Shown here piece after piece: positions 20,086-29,230 of a stretch of 64,000 nucleotides of DNA (positions are counted from its first letter, which is position 1; each line of letters starts with the position of its first letter). Made by a program: the position numbers and the translations under genes. The stretch spans positions 692,501 to 756,500 of the forward strand of contig NZ_CP042466.1 in NCBI RefSeq assembly GCF_008330225.1. The letters are read 5' to 3'. The notes beneath the pieces were generated by a model. That model made no database searches. It was not told the DNA's origin and saw only the letters and a list, made by a program, of their open reading frames with translations. This DNA comes from Geobacter sp. FeAm09. GTDB lineage: Bacteria; Desulfobacterota; Desulfuromonadia; Geobacterales; Pseudopelobacteraceae.

Positions 20086-21513
20086 ATGTCGAACGTTCTG
20101 ATCATCGACAACGACGACGGGACCGGCTCTTCGCTCTGCCGGGCGGTGACCGGCCTGGGACACGACGCCTCCTGGAGGAAGAGCCTGCGGGAAGGGGTGC
20201 CGCTGGCCGTCTCCCGCCCCTTCGACGTGGTGTTCCTCGACATCCACCTGCCCGACGGCAACGGGCTCGACCTGCTGCCGGTCATCCAGGCGGCCCCCTC
20301 CAGCCCGGAGATCATCATCATGACCGGGGCGGACGAGCCGGACGCCGCCGAAACGGTCATCAGGAGCGGGGCCTGGGATTACGTGACAAAGGGGGCGCCC
20401 CCGGAGGAGATCAGGCTGCCGCTGGTCCGGGCGATCCAGTACCGTCAGGAGAAGCTCTTTTGCTCCCGGAAGAACGTGACCGCCCTGAAGCGGGACGGCA
20501 TCGTGGGGAGCAGCCGGAAGCTGACCGCCTGCCTCGATCTGGTCGCCCAGGCGGCGGTGAACGACACCACCGTCATGATCACGGGCGAAACCGGCACCGG
20601 CAAGGAGCTTTTTGCCCGGGCCATCCACCACAACAGCGGTCGGGCGGGGGGCAATTTCGTGGTGGTGGACTGCGCCGCCCTTCCGGACACCCTGGTGGAA
20701 AGCCTCCTGTTCGGCCACGAGAAAGGGGCCTTCACCGGCGCGGAACACGGCCGCGACGGCCTGATCCGCCAGGCCCACGGCGGCACCCTGTTCCTGGACG
20801 AGGTGGGGGAGCTTTCCGTCTCCGTGCAGCGGGCTTTCCTGCGGGTGCTCCAGGAGCACCGTTTCCGTCCCCTGGGGGGGAGCGGGGAGGTGGAGAGCGA
20901 TTTCCGGCTCGTGTCCGCCACCAACCGGGACCTGGACGCCCTGGTGCAGGGAGGGCAATTCCGCAGCGACCTCCTCTTCCGGCTCCGCTCCTTCACCATC
21001 GAGATCCCGCCGCTCAGGGACCGGCTCGACGACGTCAAGGAACTGGTGCGCTACCACATGGACCGGCTATGCGAGCGCTACGGCCTGGCCCATAAGGGGT
21101 TCGCCCCCGAGTTTCTCCAGAGCCTGGGCGCTTACGCCTGGCCCGGCAATGTACGGGAGCTGATCAACACCCTGGACCGGGTCATCGCCTCGGCGCGCTA
21201 CGAACCGACCCTCTTTCCCAAGCATCTTCCCAGCGACATCCGCATCCAGGCGGCGCGGGCCGCCGGCGGCCATGTCCGGCAGGGCGACGCCTCCCCGGCT
21301 CCCGTGCGCGGACTCCCGCCGCTGCACGATTTCCGGGATGAGGCGGCGCACCGGGCCGAAAACAACTACCTCCATGAACTGATCGCCATCACCGGGGGGA
21401 ACATCACCGAGGCCTGCCGCATCTCCGGGCTCTCCCCGTCGCGCCTCTACGCCCTGATGAAGAACCACCATATCCACCGCCGCTATTTCGATCCCGATGC
21501 CGAGACCGAATGA
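20086..21513 (+). CDS. Sigma-54-dependent response regulator (NtrC family)
   Basis: A 475-aa activator. The receiver domain (1-120) has the acidic pocket DNDD, the phosphoacceptor Asp in VVFLDIHLPDGNG and the conserved Lys in YVTKGA. The AAA+ domain has Walker A GETGTGKE, the sigma-54 contact loop GAFTGA and Walker B LFLDEVGE. The C-terminal Fis-type helix-turn-helix is NITEACRISGLSPSRLYALM. Its kinase partner is not adjacent. Tandem operators directly downstream and the following cytochrome operon suggest it regulates that operon. Confidence 0.9.
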   Translation: MSNVLIIDNDDGTGSSLCRAVTGLGHDASWRKSLREGVPLAVSRPFDVVFLDIHLPDGNGLDLLPVIQAAPSSPEIIIMTGADEPDAAETVIRSGAWDYVTKGAPPEEIRLPLVRAIQYRQEKLFCSRKNVTALKRDGIVGSSRKLTACLDLVAQAAVNDTTVMITGETGTGKELFARAIHHNSGRAGGNFVVVDCAALPDTLVESLLFGHEKGAFTGAEHGRDGLIRQAHGGTLFLDEVGELSVSVQRAFLRVLQEHRFRPLGGSGEVESDFRLVSATNRDLDALVQGGQFRSDLLFRLRSFTIEIPPLRDRLDDVKELVRYHMDRLCERYGLAHKGFAPEFLQSLGAYAWPGNVRELINTLDRVIASARYEPTLFPKHLPSDIRIQAARAAGGHVRQGDASPAPVRGLPPLHDFRDEAAHRAENNYLHELIAITGGNITEACRISGLSPSRLYALMKNHHIHRRYFDPDAETE

Positions 21514-21521
21514 CACGGTGA

Positions 21522-21580
21522 TTTCCTGCCGGACAACATATTTTCCTGTCTCGCAGTAATTTTCCTGTCCCGCAGGAAAA
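21522..21580. promoter_or_regulatory. Three tandem operator-like repeats (TTTCCTG core)
   Basis: TTTCCTG occurs at 21522, 21542 and 21561, spaced 20 and 19 bases apart, about two helical turns. The last copy is a perfect dyad with arms TTTTCCTG and CAGGAAAA around TCCCG (21560-21580). The second is a partial dyad (TTTTCCTGTCTCGCAGTAA). The array is 184 bases before the cytochrome start and right after the sigma-54 regulator gene, the usual place for an upstream activating sequence. Confidence 0.6.
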
Positions 21581-21763
21581 GACTTCCCCGCCTACCCGTC
21601 ACCCCTGCCTGCAACAATCCGGAATCATTCGAGATCGTTCTCCCGGCGCCTGCGAATTTTTCCGGTACGCCTGATGCTAGGGCTCACGGTAGCGGGCCTG
21701 CGCCCCTGGCATGCCGGGCGGGGGTGCCGCGACAAACGGATCACGGTTACATGCGGAGGGGCT

Positions 21764-23485
21764 ATGGGAACCAACGGCAGAGGTCTGGCGCGGGGGTGTT
21801 TCCTGGCGGTACTGGCGACGCTGTTTTTCGGGCACGCCGCCTTCGGCGCGCGGGACAACGGGGAGTGCCTCGAATGTCACGGCGAGCAGTCCATCATCCG
21901 GCAGGGGGGCGCGCGCCTCTATATCGACCCGCTGCAATACGCCGACACCAGCCATAAGGTCGTGGGCTGCACCTCGTGCCACGATGCGGTGACCGACCGG
22001 CATCCCGACGATGGGACCAAGCCGTCCCGCGCCACCTGCACGGAGTGCCACGGCGCGGTCGCCAGGGAGTATGCCCAAAGCCTGCACGGTAAGAACGCCA
22101 CCTGCGCCGACTGCCACGACCCGCACCGGGCAAGGAAATCGGCCTATGTGTCGGGGGTGGAGATCAACGCCGTCTGCTCCCGCTGTCACCTGCCTCCGGC
22201 AACCCTGAAAAGCCATGAAAAATGGCTCCCCCAGACCGGGCTCCACCTGGACAGCCTGCCCTGCATCACCTGCCACACCGGGTCCAAGGGGTATTACATC
22301 AATCTGTTTGTGGAAAAGGGGGACCCCAAGGGCGGGTTCCGCCTGGCCACCTACGACGACCTGGCGCGGCTGACCGGCGAGAACGGCCCCGCCTCCCTGA
22401 TCGATACCAACGGCGACAATTACATCTCGCTGCAGGAGCTGCGGCGATTCAACAAAAAGGCCCGGGACGACGGGATGCGCCTGCGGGGCATGATGATGCC
22501 CGAGGTGGTGACCCACAGCTACCAGATCCTGGACAATCGCTGGGATTGCACCTTCTGCCACGTCTCCGGGACCCGGGCCCTCCAGACCGGCTTCGTCTCC
22601 TTCCCCGGCAAGAGCGGGGCCTACAGCCGGGTGGCCGTGGAAAAGGGGGCGGTCCTGGACGTTCTCTACGGCACCCCGGATTTCTACATGACCGGCGCCA
22701 CCCGTAGCAAAGCGTTCAGCATCATCGGCGGCCTCATCATCGCCTGCGGCATCGTCATCCCCCTGGGCCACGGGTTCATCCGCTTCCTGACCCGCAGGAA
22801 GCGGGAGCACGGACACGACCCGGCCGCCCACGAGGTGATCGTCTACCTGCAGCCGACCCCGGTCAGGATCTGGCACTGGATTCATGCTCTCAGCATCGTC
22901 ACCCTCTGCGTCACCGGGGTCCAGATCCGTTTCCCCGAGGCGGTCAACCTGTTCGGCAGCTACCGGGCAGCGGTGACGCTGCACAACGTGGCCGGGGTCG
23001 TGGTGGCGCTCTCCATGGTGTACTGGGTCCTCTATTACGTGGTCATCTCCCATGCCATCGGCAGGATCTACTTCCCCACCGGGGACGAGGTGAAGCACGG
23101 ACTCATCCGGCAGGCGGTCTTCTATGCCTTCAACTACTTCCGCGGCAAGCCGAACCCCTTCCACGCCACCCCGGAGAACAAGTTCAACGCGCTCCAGAAG
23201 ATGGCCTACCTGGTGATCATGCTCGTCTTCATGCCGCTGGTGATCGTCACCGGCTTCCTGCTGCTGGATATCCGGCCCCTGCGGGACATGCTGTTCCTCT
23301 TGGGGGGGATCAAGCTGATCGACGGGCTGCACTTCTTCACCGCCTGCTGCCTGTGCGCCTTTACCTTCTTCCATTTCTATCTGACGACCCTTGGTCCCAC
23401 CCCATTCTCCGAGATCAGGACCATGTGGACCGGGTGGGAGAAGGAGGAGGAAGCGGAGGAGGGCGGGGCGCCAACGCCCGAGTGA
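21764..23485 (+). CDS. Seven-heme cytochrome c / cytochrome b fusion, Cbc-type quinol oxidoreductase subunit
   Basis: A 573-aa protein. After a signal peptide come seven CxxCH sites (CLECH, CTSCH, CTECH, CADCH, CSRCH, CITCH, CTFCH). Between the sixth and seventh lies an EF-hand-like loop, [12 protein letters not shown]. From about residue 320 there is a membrane part, with a helix near 322-345 and then a cytochrome b561-type domain with histidines in [17 protein letters not shown] and GLHFFTA. It resembles CbcS/CbcL-type proteins of Geobacter that link the menaquinone pool to periplasmic cytochromes. RBS GGAGGGG precedes ATG 21764. First gene of an operon with FeS and NrfD subunits. Confidence 0.85.
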   Translation: MGTNGRGLARGCFLAVLATLFFGHAAFGARDNGECLECHGEQSIIRQGGARLYIDPLQYADTSHKVVGCTSCHDAVTDRHPDDGTKPSRATCTECHGAVAREYAQSLHGKNATCADCHDPHRARKSAYVSGVEINAVCSRCHLPPATLKSHEKWLPQTGLHLDSLPCITCHTGSKGYYINLFVEKGDPKGGFRLATYDDLARLTGENGPASLIDTNGDNYISLQELRRFNKKARDDGMRLRGMMMPEVVTHSYQILDNRWDCTFCHVSGTRALQTGFVSFPGKSGAYSRVAVEKGAVLDVLYGTPDFYMTGATRSKAFSIIGGLIIACGIVIPLGHGFIRFLTRRKREHGHDPAAHEVIVYLQPTPVRIWHWIHALSIVTLCVTGVQIRFPEAVNLFGSYRAAVTLHNVAGVVVALSMVYWVLYYVVISHAIGRIYFPTGDEVKHGLIRQAVFYAFNYFRGKPNPFHATPENKFNALQKMAYLVIMLVFMPLVIVTGFLLLDIRPLRDMLFLLGGIKLIDGLHFFTACCLCAFTFFHFYLTTLGPTPFSEIRTMWTGWEKEEEAEEGGAPTPE

Positions 23486-23510
23486 TTCCGTAGAGAGGAG
23501 GTCGAGTACT

Positions 23511-24424
23511 ATGGGAACGACCAGCAGGAGACAGTTTCTCAAACTGCTCGGGGCGACCGGCGCCGGGCTTCTGACCGGCCGGCCGTGTGCCGCCCGGGAG
23601 GGGCGGAGTGTCAACAACGACGAGTTGGGCATGCTCTACGACGCCACGCGCTGTGTGGGGTGCAAGGCGTGCATGGCGGCCTGCAAGCGGGTCAACCGCG
23701 ATTCCGGCGGCCTCGCCTACGAACGGGCCCCCTTCGATCAGGACAAGCTGTGGGACGCGCCGGCCGACCTCTCGGGCAACACCCGGACCCTGATCAAGCT
23801 GTACAAAGGGCTGCAAAACCGCTGGTCGTACATAAAATATTCCTGCATGCACTGCCAGGAGCCTTCCTGCGTATCGGTCTGCCCGGTGAGCGCCATGACC
23901 AAGGACGAGGCGACCGGCATCGTGGATTACGACAAGAACAAATGCATCGGCTGCCGTTACTGCCAGATCGCCTGTCCTTTCAGCATCCCCCGCTTCCAGT
24001 GGGAGCGGAAGGCCCCCGGATCGTCAAGTGCGACCTGTGCCGCAGCACCAACCTGCGGGGCAAGGGGGTGCCGGCCTGCGCCGAGGTCTGCCCGACCGGG
24101 GCCATAGCCTTCGGCAAGCGCGGCGACCTGCTGCGGGATGCGCGGGGCAGGATCGACGCCAATGGCGGCCGGTACGTCAACTACATCTACGGCGAGCGTG
24201 AGGTGGGAGGGACCAATCACCTCTACCTGGCGGGGGTGCCGTTCATCAGGCTCGGCCTGCCCCGGCTGCCGGCCGAGGCGCCGGCCGAGTTCTCCGAGCG
24301 TATCCAGCACACCATCTACCGGGGGTTCATCGCCCCGGTGGCGCTCTATGCCATGCTCTGCGCCATCGCGCTCAGGAACCGGAAGAAACGGGAACAGGCC
24401 GGAATCCGGGAAGAGGAGGAGTGA
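23511..24424 (+). pseudogene. Four-cluster ferredoxin subunit of the Cbc-type complex (frameshifted)
   Basis: A HybA/NrfC-like iron-sulfur protein of about 304 residues. It has a Tat signal (SRRQFLKLLGATGAGLL), then four [4Fe-4S] cysteine groups: CVGCKACMAAC, CMHCQEPSCVSVC, CIGCRYCQIAC and, after the frame break, CDLC...CAEVC. A C-terminal membrane helix (APVALYAMLCAIAL) anchors it. The frame breaks at a five-C run (24013-24017); one extra C restores ERKAPRIVKCDLC. Both sides are intact, so a sequence error is more likely than decay. It transfers electrons between the cytochrome and NrfD subunits. Confidence 0.85.
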
Positions 24425-24426
24425 CC

Positions 24427-25743
24427 ATGAGGGAACACGAACACAGCAAGGAATTCGTCCGGGTACACCGGCCGCTTTTCACCAAGCCCTTTTACTTCTT
24501 CCTGGCGCTCTCCCTGGTGGGGGTCTACTTCATCATCCTCAGGTTCGTCAAGGGGATCGGCGCGGTTTCCAACCTGAGCGACGGCTATCCCTGGGGGATC
24601 TGGATCGCCTACGACGTGGCCACCGGCACCGCCATCGCGTGCGGCGGCTACGCCATCGCCATCCTGGTGTACATCCGCAACCGCTGGCAGTATCACCCGC
24701 TCATCCGCTCCGCCATCCTGACCAGCCTGTTCGGCTATTGCCTGGCCGGCTTTTCGGTCATGGTGGACATCGGCCGTCCCTGGAACGCCTACGGTTTCTT
24801 CATGCCGTCCCGCTGGCAACCCAATTCTGCCATGTTCGAGGTGGCGCTCTGCATCATGGGGTACTGCATGGTGCAGATCATCGAGTTCTTCCCCTCGCTT
24901 TTCTGCGTTCTGGAGCACAGCAAGATGACATGGCTCCAGAAAGCGATCTACCATTTCCATCCGCGCCACACCCCCCAGGACGAGACCCTGGTGCGGACGA
25001 CCGTGGCCTGGGTGCACTCGGCCGTGGCCTGGTTCCATCCCAAGTTCAACAATATCCTGATCTTCATCGTGGCGCTCGGCCTCGTCCTGCCGACCATGCA
25101 CCAGTCGTCCCTCGGCTCCCTGATGCTCATCGCCCCCACCAAGCTGCACCCCCTCTGGCATACCGGGTTCCTGCCGCTGCTCTTCCTGATCAACTGCATG
25201 TACATGGGGTATGCCATCGTGATTCTGGAATCCCTGGTCTCATCCTACCTGCTCAAGCGGGAGTACGAGGTGGATGAGTTGTCCGGGCTGGCCCACATCA
25301 TCCCCTGGCTGGCCGCAGTCTGGCTGTCGGTCCGGCTGGGCGACCTCATCCAGCGCGACCAGATCGCCCTCATCTTCAAGGGGGACAAGTACTCCCTGTT
25401 CTTCCTGCTGGAATTCCTGCTCCTGGCCGGCGGCTCCCTGCTGCTCTTCGAGAGCAAACGGTGGCGCTCGCCGCGCTGGCTCTTCGCCACTGCGGTCATG
25501 ATGCTCCTGGGAGGCGCCCTGTACCGTTTCAACGTCTACCTCATCGGGTTCATCCCGGGTACCGGCTGGCGCTATTTCCCCTCCTTTGCGGAGTTGATGA
25601 TCTCGGTCGGCATCGTCTCCATCGAAATCCTGGGCTACCAGGTGCTGATCAGGTATCTGCCGGTGCTCCCCAACCCCCACATGCACCGCGATATCGCCCA
25701 TGTGAAACCCGTCAAGAGCGCCGGGGCCGTTGCCAGGGCGTGA
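24427..25743 (+). CDS. NrfD/HybB-family integral membrane quinone-reactive subunit
   Basis: A 438-aa protein with about ten membrane helices, of the NrfD/PsrC/HybB family that handles quinol oxidation or reduction. The conserved YPWGIWIAYDVATGTA segment in the first part and the helix patterns fit HybB. The start at ATG 24427 has AGGAGG seven bases upstream; a GTG at 24421 overlaps the previous stop. It is the third gene of the cytochrome - FeS - NrfD operon, which together forms a menaquinone oxidoreductase like the Geobacter Cbc complexes. Confidence 0.88.
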   Translation: MREHEHSKEFVRVHRPLFTKPFYFFLALSLVGVYFIILRFVKGIGAVSNLSDGYPWGIWIAYDVATGTAIACGGYAIAILVYIRNRWQYHPLIRSAILTSLFGYCLAGFSVMVDIGRPWNAYGFFMPSRWQPNSAMFEVALCIMGYCMVQIIEFFPSLFCVLEHSKMTWLQKAIYHFHPRHTPQDETLVRTTVAWVHSAVAWFHPKFNNILIFIVALGLVLPTMHQSSLGSLMLIAPTKLHPLWHTGFLPLLFLINCMYMGYAIVILESLVSSYLLKREYEVDELSGLAHIIPWLAAVWLSVRLGDLIQRDQIALIFKGDKYSLFFLLEFLLLAGGSLLLFESKRWRSPRWLFATAVMMLLGGALYRFNVYLIGFIPGTGWRYFPSFAELMISVGIVSIEILGYQVLIRYLPVLPNPHMHRDIAHVKPVKSAGAVARA

Positions 25744-25770
25744 TGGGCGCCTGTGTGAAAGGACCGCGCC

Positions 25771-26157
25771 ATGCAGATACTCCTGTTCGCACGGGACGGG
25801 GTCGCCGACCACATCCGCGACGCCGTGACCCGGACCGTACCCCAAACCGAGGTCATAAGCGCCATGGACGACCTGGTCGGCCGGTTCCGGCGCCCCTCCG
25901 GGGAGCCGGTGGTGGCCGTGCTCATCGCCGGCTCCCTGGGCGAGCTTGCCGCCCTGCGGCAGATGAAGGGGATGCTGCACGATTGCCGCACCGTCCTGAT
26001 CCTGCCCGATAGGGAAGCGGAGACCGTGGCGGCGGGGCACCGCCTCCACCCCCGGTTCCTCGGCTGCCTGGATGACGCCGGGGAGGAAATCGCCGCCGTG
26101 CTGTGCAAGATGCTGAACCAGCAGAAGCGGGACCGGGCGGAATACCACGCCGGGTAA
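25771..26157 (+). CDS. Receiver-like protein without a phosphoacceptor
   Basis: A 128-aa protein with the alternating strand/helix pattern of a receiver domain (MQILLFARDGV...VVAVLIAGSLGEL...TVLILPDREAE). The strand that should end in the phosphoacceptor Asp reads VLIAGS, and no acidic pocket is seen. It lies 27 bases after the NrfD gene and 24 before the ATPase G gene, so it is either the last gene of the first operon or the first of the ATPase operon. Function unknown; a protein-interaction role is possible. Confidence 0.6.
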   Translation: MQILLFARDGVADHIRDAVTRTVPQTEVISAMDDLVGRFRRPSGEPVVAVLIAGSLGELAALRQMKGMLHDCRTVLILPDREAETVAAGHRLHPRFLGCLDDAGEEIAAVLCKMLNQQKRDRAEYHAG

Positions 26158-26181
26158 TGACGTGTCCGCAGGGGAGCCGCC

Positions 26182-26502
26182 ATGGAACAGGACATCCTGA
26201 ATACGGTATTCGAGGTGGAGCGGGAGATCCGGGAGACGGTCGCCGCCGAGCAGCAGCGAGCGGATGGGGCTCTGGCCGCCCTGCGCCGGGAGTGCGCGGA
26301 GCTGGCGGCAGGGGAGGAGGCCCGGCTGCGGGAGGAGATGGCTGCCGGGGTGGCGGCCGTGGCTACGGGCGAGGCACGCCGGCAGGCCGACGTCGCCGTG
26401 GGGCAGGCCGAGGCGCGGGCCGGGCGGCTGGCCCGGCTGGGGGACGACCGGCTCGCACGGCTGGTGCGGCACGGGATCGGGACCATACTACCGGGTGAAT
26501 GA
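26182..26502 (+). CDS. V-type ATPase peripheral stalk subunit G-like
   Basis: A 106-aa, highly charged, almost entirely alpha-helical protein (heptads of Glu/Arg/Ala such as QQRADGALAALRREC). It matches the short G/H stalk subunits of V/A-type ATPases, which pair with subunit E to form the peripheral stalk. It lies directly before subunit I, with the stop codon one base before the next ATG. Sequence alone is low in complexity; the call depends on context. Confidence 0.65.
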   Translation: MEQDILNTVFEVEREIRETVAAEQQRADGALAALRRECAELAAGEEARLREEMAAGVAAVATGEARRQADVAVGQAEARAGRLARLGDDRLARLVRHGIGTILPGE

Positions 26503-26503
26503 C

Positions 26504-28390
26504 ATGATCGTCGCCATGTCCAAGGTTGAAATCATCGGCCCCATGGAGTTTCTGCTCCCGGTGCTGGACCGTGTCCGGGCCCTGGGGCTGTTCCAGGTGG
26601 AACAGGAGATGCGCGGTTTTGTGGGCCGGGAGGACGAAAAGGCGTTTCGGTCGGTACGGCTGGACAAGAAGACCCTGGCGGAACGACTGTACTTCGACGA
26701 TCTCCTGGCAAGGATCGGCCAACTGGCCGCATTCCTCCCCAAGCTGCCCACCCGGTGCAGCTACCTTGAGCCGCACAGCGCCGTGGGGATCGTGGCCGAT
26801 GTGGTGGACAAGCATACTGCCCTGTGCAGCGGGCTCTGCCGCCGGCGGGACGCCCTGGAGGAGGAGCGGAGTGAACTGCTTCGGCAGACCTCTTTTCTCG
26901 ACGCCCTGGAGCCGCTCTTCAAAACGGCCGGGGAGGGGACCGGGCTGGATTTCATCGGGGTATCCCTGAAAAACGGCGAAGCGGTGGATCACCTCTACCA
27001 ACTGATCGCCCGCCTGACGGGCGACACCTTTGAATTCGTCACCACCAGCGGCCCGGAGGGGGCGATCATCGTGCTCATCACCCTGCCGGCCGAACTGGGG
27101 GGCAAGGTGCGGGACGTACTGAACGGGGAGCGGATCCCGGAGTTGGCCTTCCCGGCCTCCCTGGGGCAGCTCCCGTTTCCGGACAAGGTGCGCACGGTGC
27201 GCCGCCGGATCGGCGACATCGGGGCCGAACTCGACCGGGTGAACGCCGAACTGCACCGCTTCGCCTCCCGCTGGTGGCCCACCTACCACAGCGTGCGGGA
27301 GTGGCTGCTGGACCGTCTGACACTGCTCACCACCACCGCAGCCATCCACAAGACCGACCTCTGCTTCTTCATCCACGGCTGGATGCCCTCCCCGGACGTG
27401 GCCCGGCTCAGCTCTCTGCTGAACGGTGAATTTCAGGGACGGGTGGTGGTGGTGGAGCAGGAGGCGCTGGAAGAGGAGATGGAGACCGTTCCCATTGCCA
27501 TCAGGAATCCCCCCTATTTTCGCCCCTTCGAGCTCTTCACGCGCATCCTGCCGCTCCCCGCCTACCGTTCCTACGACCCGACCCCCTTCATCGGCATCTT
27601 CTTCCCGATCTTCTTCGGCATGATCCTGGGGGACGTGGGGTACGGCCTGCTGCTTGCGGCCTGCGCCCTGGTCATGCTGAAGCTGTGCCGCACCAGGCGC
27701 GACCTGCGCGATGCCGCCCTGATCCTGCTGGTGTCCTCCTGCTACGCCGTGGTGTTCGGTTTTCTGTACGGCGAGTGCTTCGGCGGCCTCGTGGGGTGGG
27801 CGCTTCTGGAGCAGACCTGCGTCATCGAGCGCAGCCGGGCGATCATGCCCATGCTGGCGTTTTCCCTCTCCATCGGCGTCGCCCACGTCACCCTTGGCCT
27901 CTGTCTCGGCCTCTGGTCGGCCCTGCGAAGGGGGGCGGTCAGGGAAGCCCTGACAAAGCTCGTGAACATCCTGCTCCTGCTCTGCCTGGCGGCCCTGGCC
28001 GTCTCCCTGTTCAGCCCGTTTCCGGTCCCGGTCAGAAGGGGGCTCAACGTGGCGGTGGTCGTCGCCATCCCGCTCATGCTCCTCACGGGGGGGCTCCTGG
28101 CGCCGCTGGAGATGATGAAGAATATCGGCAACATCGTATCCTACGCCCGGATCATGGCCATCGGGCTCGCCTCGGTGCTCATCGCCCAGGTGGCGAACCG
28201 GTTCGCGGGGTTGACCGGGGATGTGCTGACCGGGGCCGTGGCGGGCGGGTTGCTCCATCTGATCAATATCGTCCTTGGGGTGTTCTCCCCCACCATCCAC
28301 AGCCTGCGGCTCCATTACGTGGAGTTTTTCGACAAGTTCATGGTCTACGGCGGCCGGCGGTTCGAGCCGTTCAAGAAGCCGTCCGGATAG
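26504..28390 (+). CDS. ntpI: V-type ATPase subunit I (membrane stator, a-subunit)
   Basis: A 628-aa protein. The cytoplasmic N-terminal half (to about 340) contains paired coiled coils and alpha/beta lobes (MSKVEIIGPMEFLLPVLDRV). The C-terminal half has about seven to eight membrane helices, with FFGMILGDVGYGLLL and, near the end, the ion-channel helix SYARIMAIGLASVLIAQVAN, whose Arg is the stator arginine. It forms the ion half-channels against the K ring. ATG 26504 starts one base after the G stop; subunit K follows after 50 bases. Confidence 0.92.
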   Translation: MIVAMSKVEIIGPMEFLLPVLDRVRALGLFQVEQEMRGFVGREDEKAFRSVRLDKKTLAERLYFDDLLARIGQLAAFLPKLPTRCSYLEPHSAVGIVADVVDKHTALCSGLCRRRDALEEERSELLRQTSFLDALEPLFKTAGEGTGLDFIGVSLKNGEAVDHLYQLIARLTGDTFEFVTTSGPEGAIIVLITLPAELGGKVRDVLNGERIPELAFPASLGQLPFPDKVRTVRRRIGDIGAELDRVNAELHRFASRWWPTYHSVREWLLDRLTLLTTTAAIHKTDLCFFIHGWMPSPDVARLSSLLNGEFQGRVVVVEQEALEEEMETVPIAIRNPPYFRPFELFTRILPLPAYRSYDPTPFIGIFFPIFFGMILGDVGYGLLLAACALVMLKLCRTRRDLRDAALILLVSSCYAVVFGFLYGECFGGLVGWALLEQTCVIERSRAIMPMLAFSLSIGVAHVTLGLCLGLWSALRRGAVREALTKLVNILLLLCLAALAVSLFSPFPVPVRRGLNVAVVVAIPLMLLTGGLLAPLEMMKNIGNIVSYARIMAIGLASVLIAQVANRFAGLTGDVLTGAVAGGLLHLINIVLGVFSPTIHSLRLHYVEFFDKFMVYGGRRFEPFKKPSG

Positions 28391-28440
28391 CCGCACACCG
28401 GGCGGTCCGCGGGTTCCCGCGTTCGAAAGGAGGGAAGGAA

Positions 28441-28653
28441 ATGGAAAAGGTATTGCTCGGTTTTGCCGCCGCCCTTGCCGTCGGGCTCTGCGCCATCGCC
28501 ACCGGGTGGGCCCAGTCCCGGATCGGCTCGGCCGGCGCCGGCACCCTGGCCGAGAAGCCCGAGTTGTCGGGAACGATCATCATCCTGCTGGCCATCCCCG
28601 AAACCATGGTGATCCTGGGCTTCGTGGTCGCCGCCATGATTCTCTATCTCTAG
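28441..28653 (+). CDS. ntpK: V-type ATPase subunit K (rotor ring proteolipid)
   Basis: A 70-aa, two-helix proteolipid that forms the membrane rotor ring. Helix 1 has GWAQSRIGSAGAG with Gln25; helix 2 has the carboxylate Glu54 followed by Thr55 (LAIPETMVILGF). Gln, Glu and Thr align with Gln110, Glu139 and the Thr64-equivalent of the Na+ site in Enterococcus NtpK, so Na+ coupling is plausible. That is an inference. The single hairpin is half the size of the four-helix NtpK. RBS AAAGGAGGG precedes ATG 28441. Confidence 0.88.
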   Translation: MEKVLLGFAAALAVGLCAIATGWAQSRIGSAGAGTLAEKPELSGTIIILLAIPETMVILGFVVAAMILYL

Positions 28654-28663
28654 GGGGAACGCC

Positions 28664-29227
28664 ATGGGATACCATGAACTCGTCGCATCGCTTCGGCGGG
28701 AGGGTGAGGAACGGGTCGCCGCCATCCGCACGGCGGCAGCAACGGAGGGTGACCGGATCAGGGGAGATGCGGCGGCGCAACTCCAGGCGCTGCGTGATGA
28801 CTACGCCCGCCGCCGGGCGGATGCCATTGCCGCCGCTGCCGGCAAGCTGGCGGCAGAGGGGCGGCGCCGGGCCGAGCGGATCAGGCTCCAGGCCGAGAGT
28901 TCCCTGGCCGAGCGGCTGTACGCCGTGGCCCGGGCCTCCCTGGCCGAGTTGCGGGGTGACGACTATGCCGGGCATTTTGCCCGCCTGGTGGGGGAACTGC
29001 TCCCCTGTCCCTGGGAAACGGTGTGGGTCAATCCGGCCGATGTGCCCTTGGCCCGGCGGCACTTTCCCCAAGTCCGCATCGAGGCCGACGACGCCATCTC
29101 CGGCGGCCTGCGGGTGACGGGGGAGGGGGGGCGGCTCACCATCGACAACACCTTCGAGAAGCGCCTGGAACGGTGCTGGCCCGAACTGGTCTCCCAGGTC
29201 GTGGCGGCGGTCCTCCCCCAGGTGTGA
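28664..29227 (+). CDS. ntpE: V-type ATPase subunit E (peripheral stalk)
   Basis: A 187-aa protein. The first 100 residues form a long Arg/Glu/Ala-rich helix (REGEERVAAIRTAAATEGDR) and the C-terminal part is a globular alpha/beta domain containing GGLRVTGEGGRLTIDNTFEKRL, the hallmark of the E subunit. It partners the G-like protein to brace the A3B3 head. It starts 10 bases after K and ends three bases before C, within the same operon. Confidence 0.85.
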   Translation: MGYHELVASLRREGEERVAAIRTAAATEGDRIRGDAAAQLQALRDDYARRRADAIAAAAGKLAAEGRRRAERIRLQAESSLAERLYAVARASLAELRGDDYAGHFARLVGELLPCPWETVWVNPADVPLARRHFPQVRIEADDAISGGLRVTGEGGRLTIDNTFEKRLERCWPELVSQVVAAVLPQV

Positions 29228-29230
29228 GCC

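Noticed and set aside
21590-21760. GG-N10-GC match as a sigma-54 promoter for the cytochrome operon
   Set aside because: The match (near 21690) has no consensus bases around the dinucleotides, and such matches occur by chance in GC-rich DNA.
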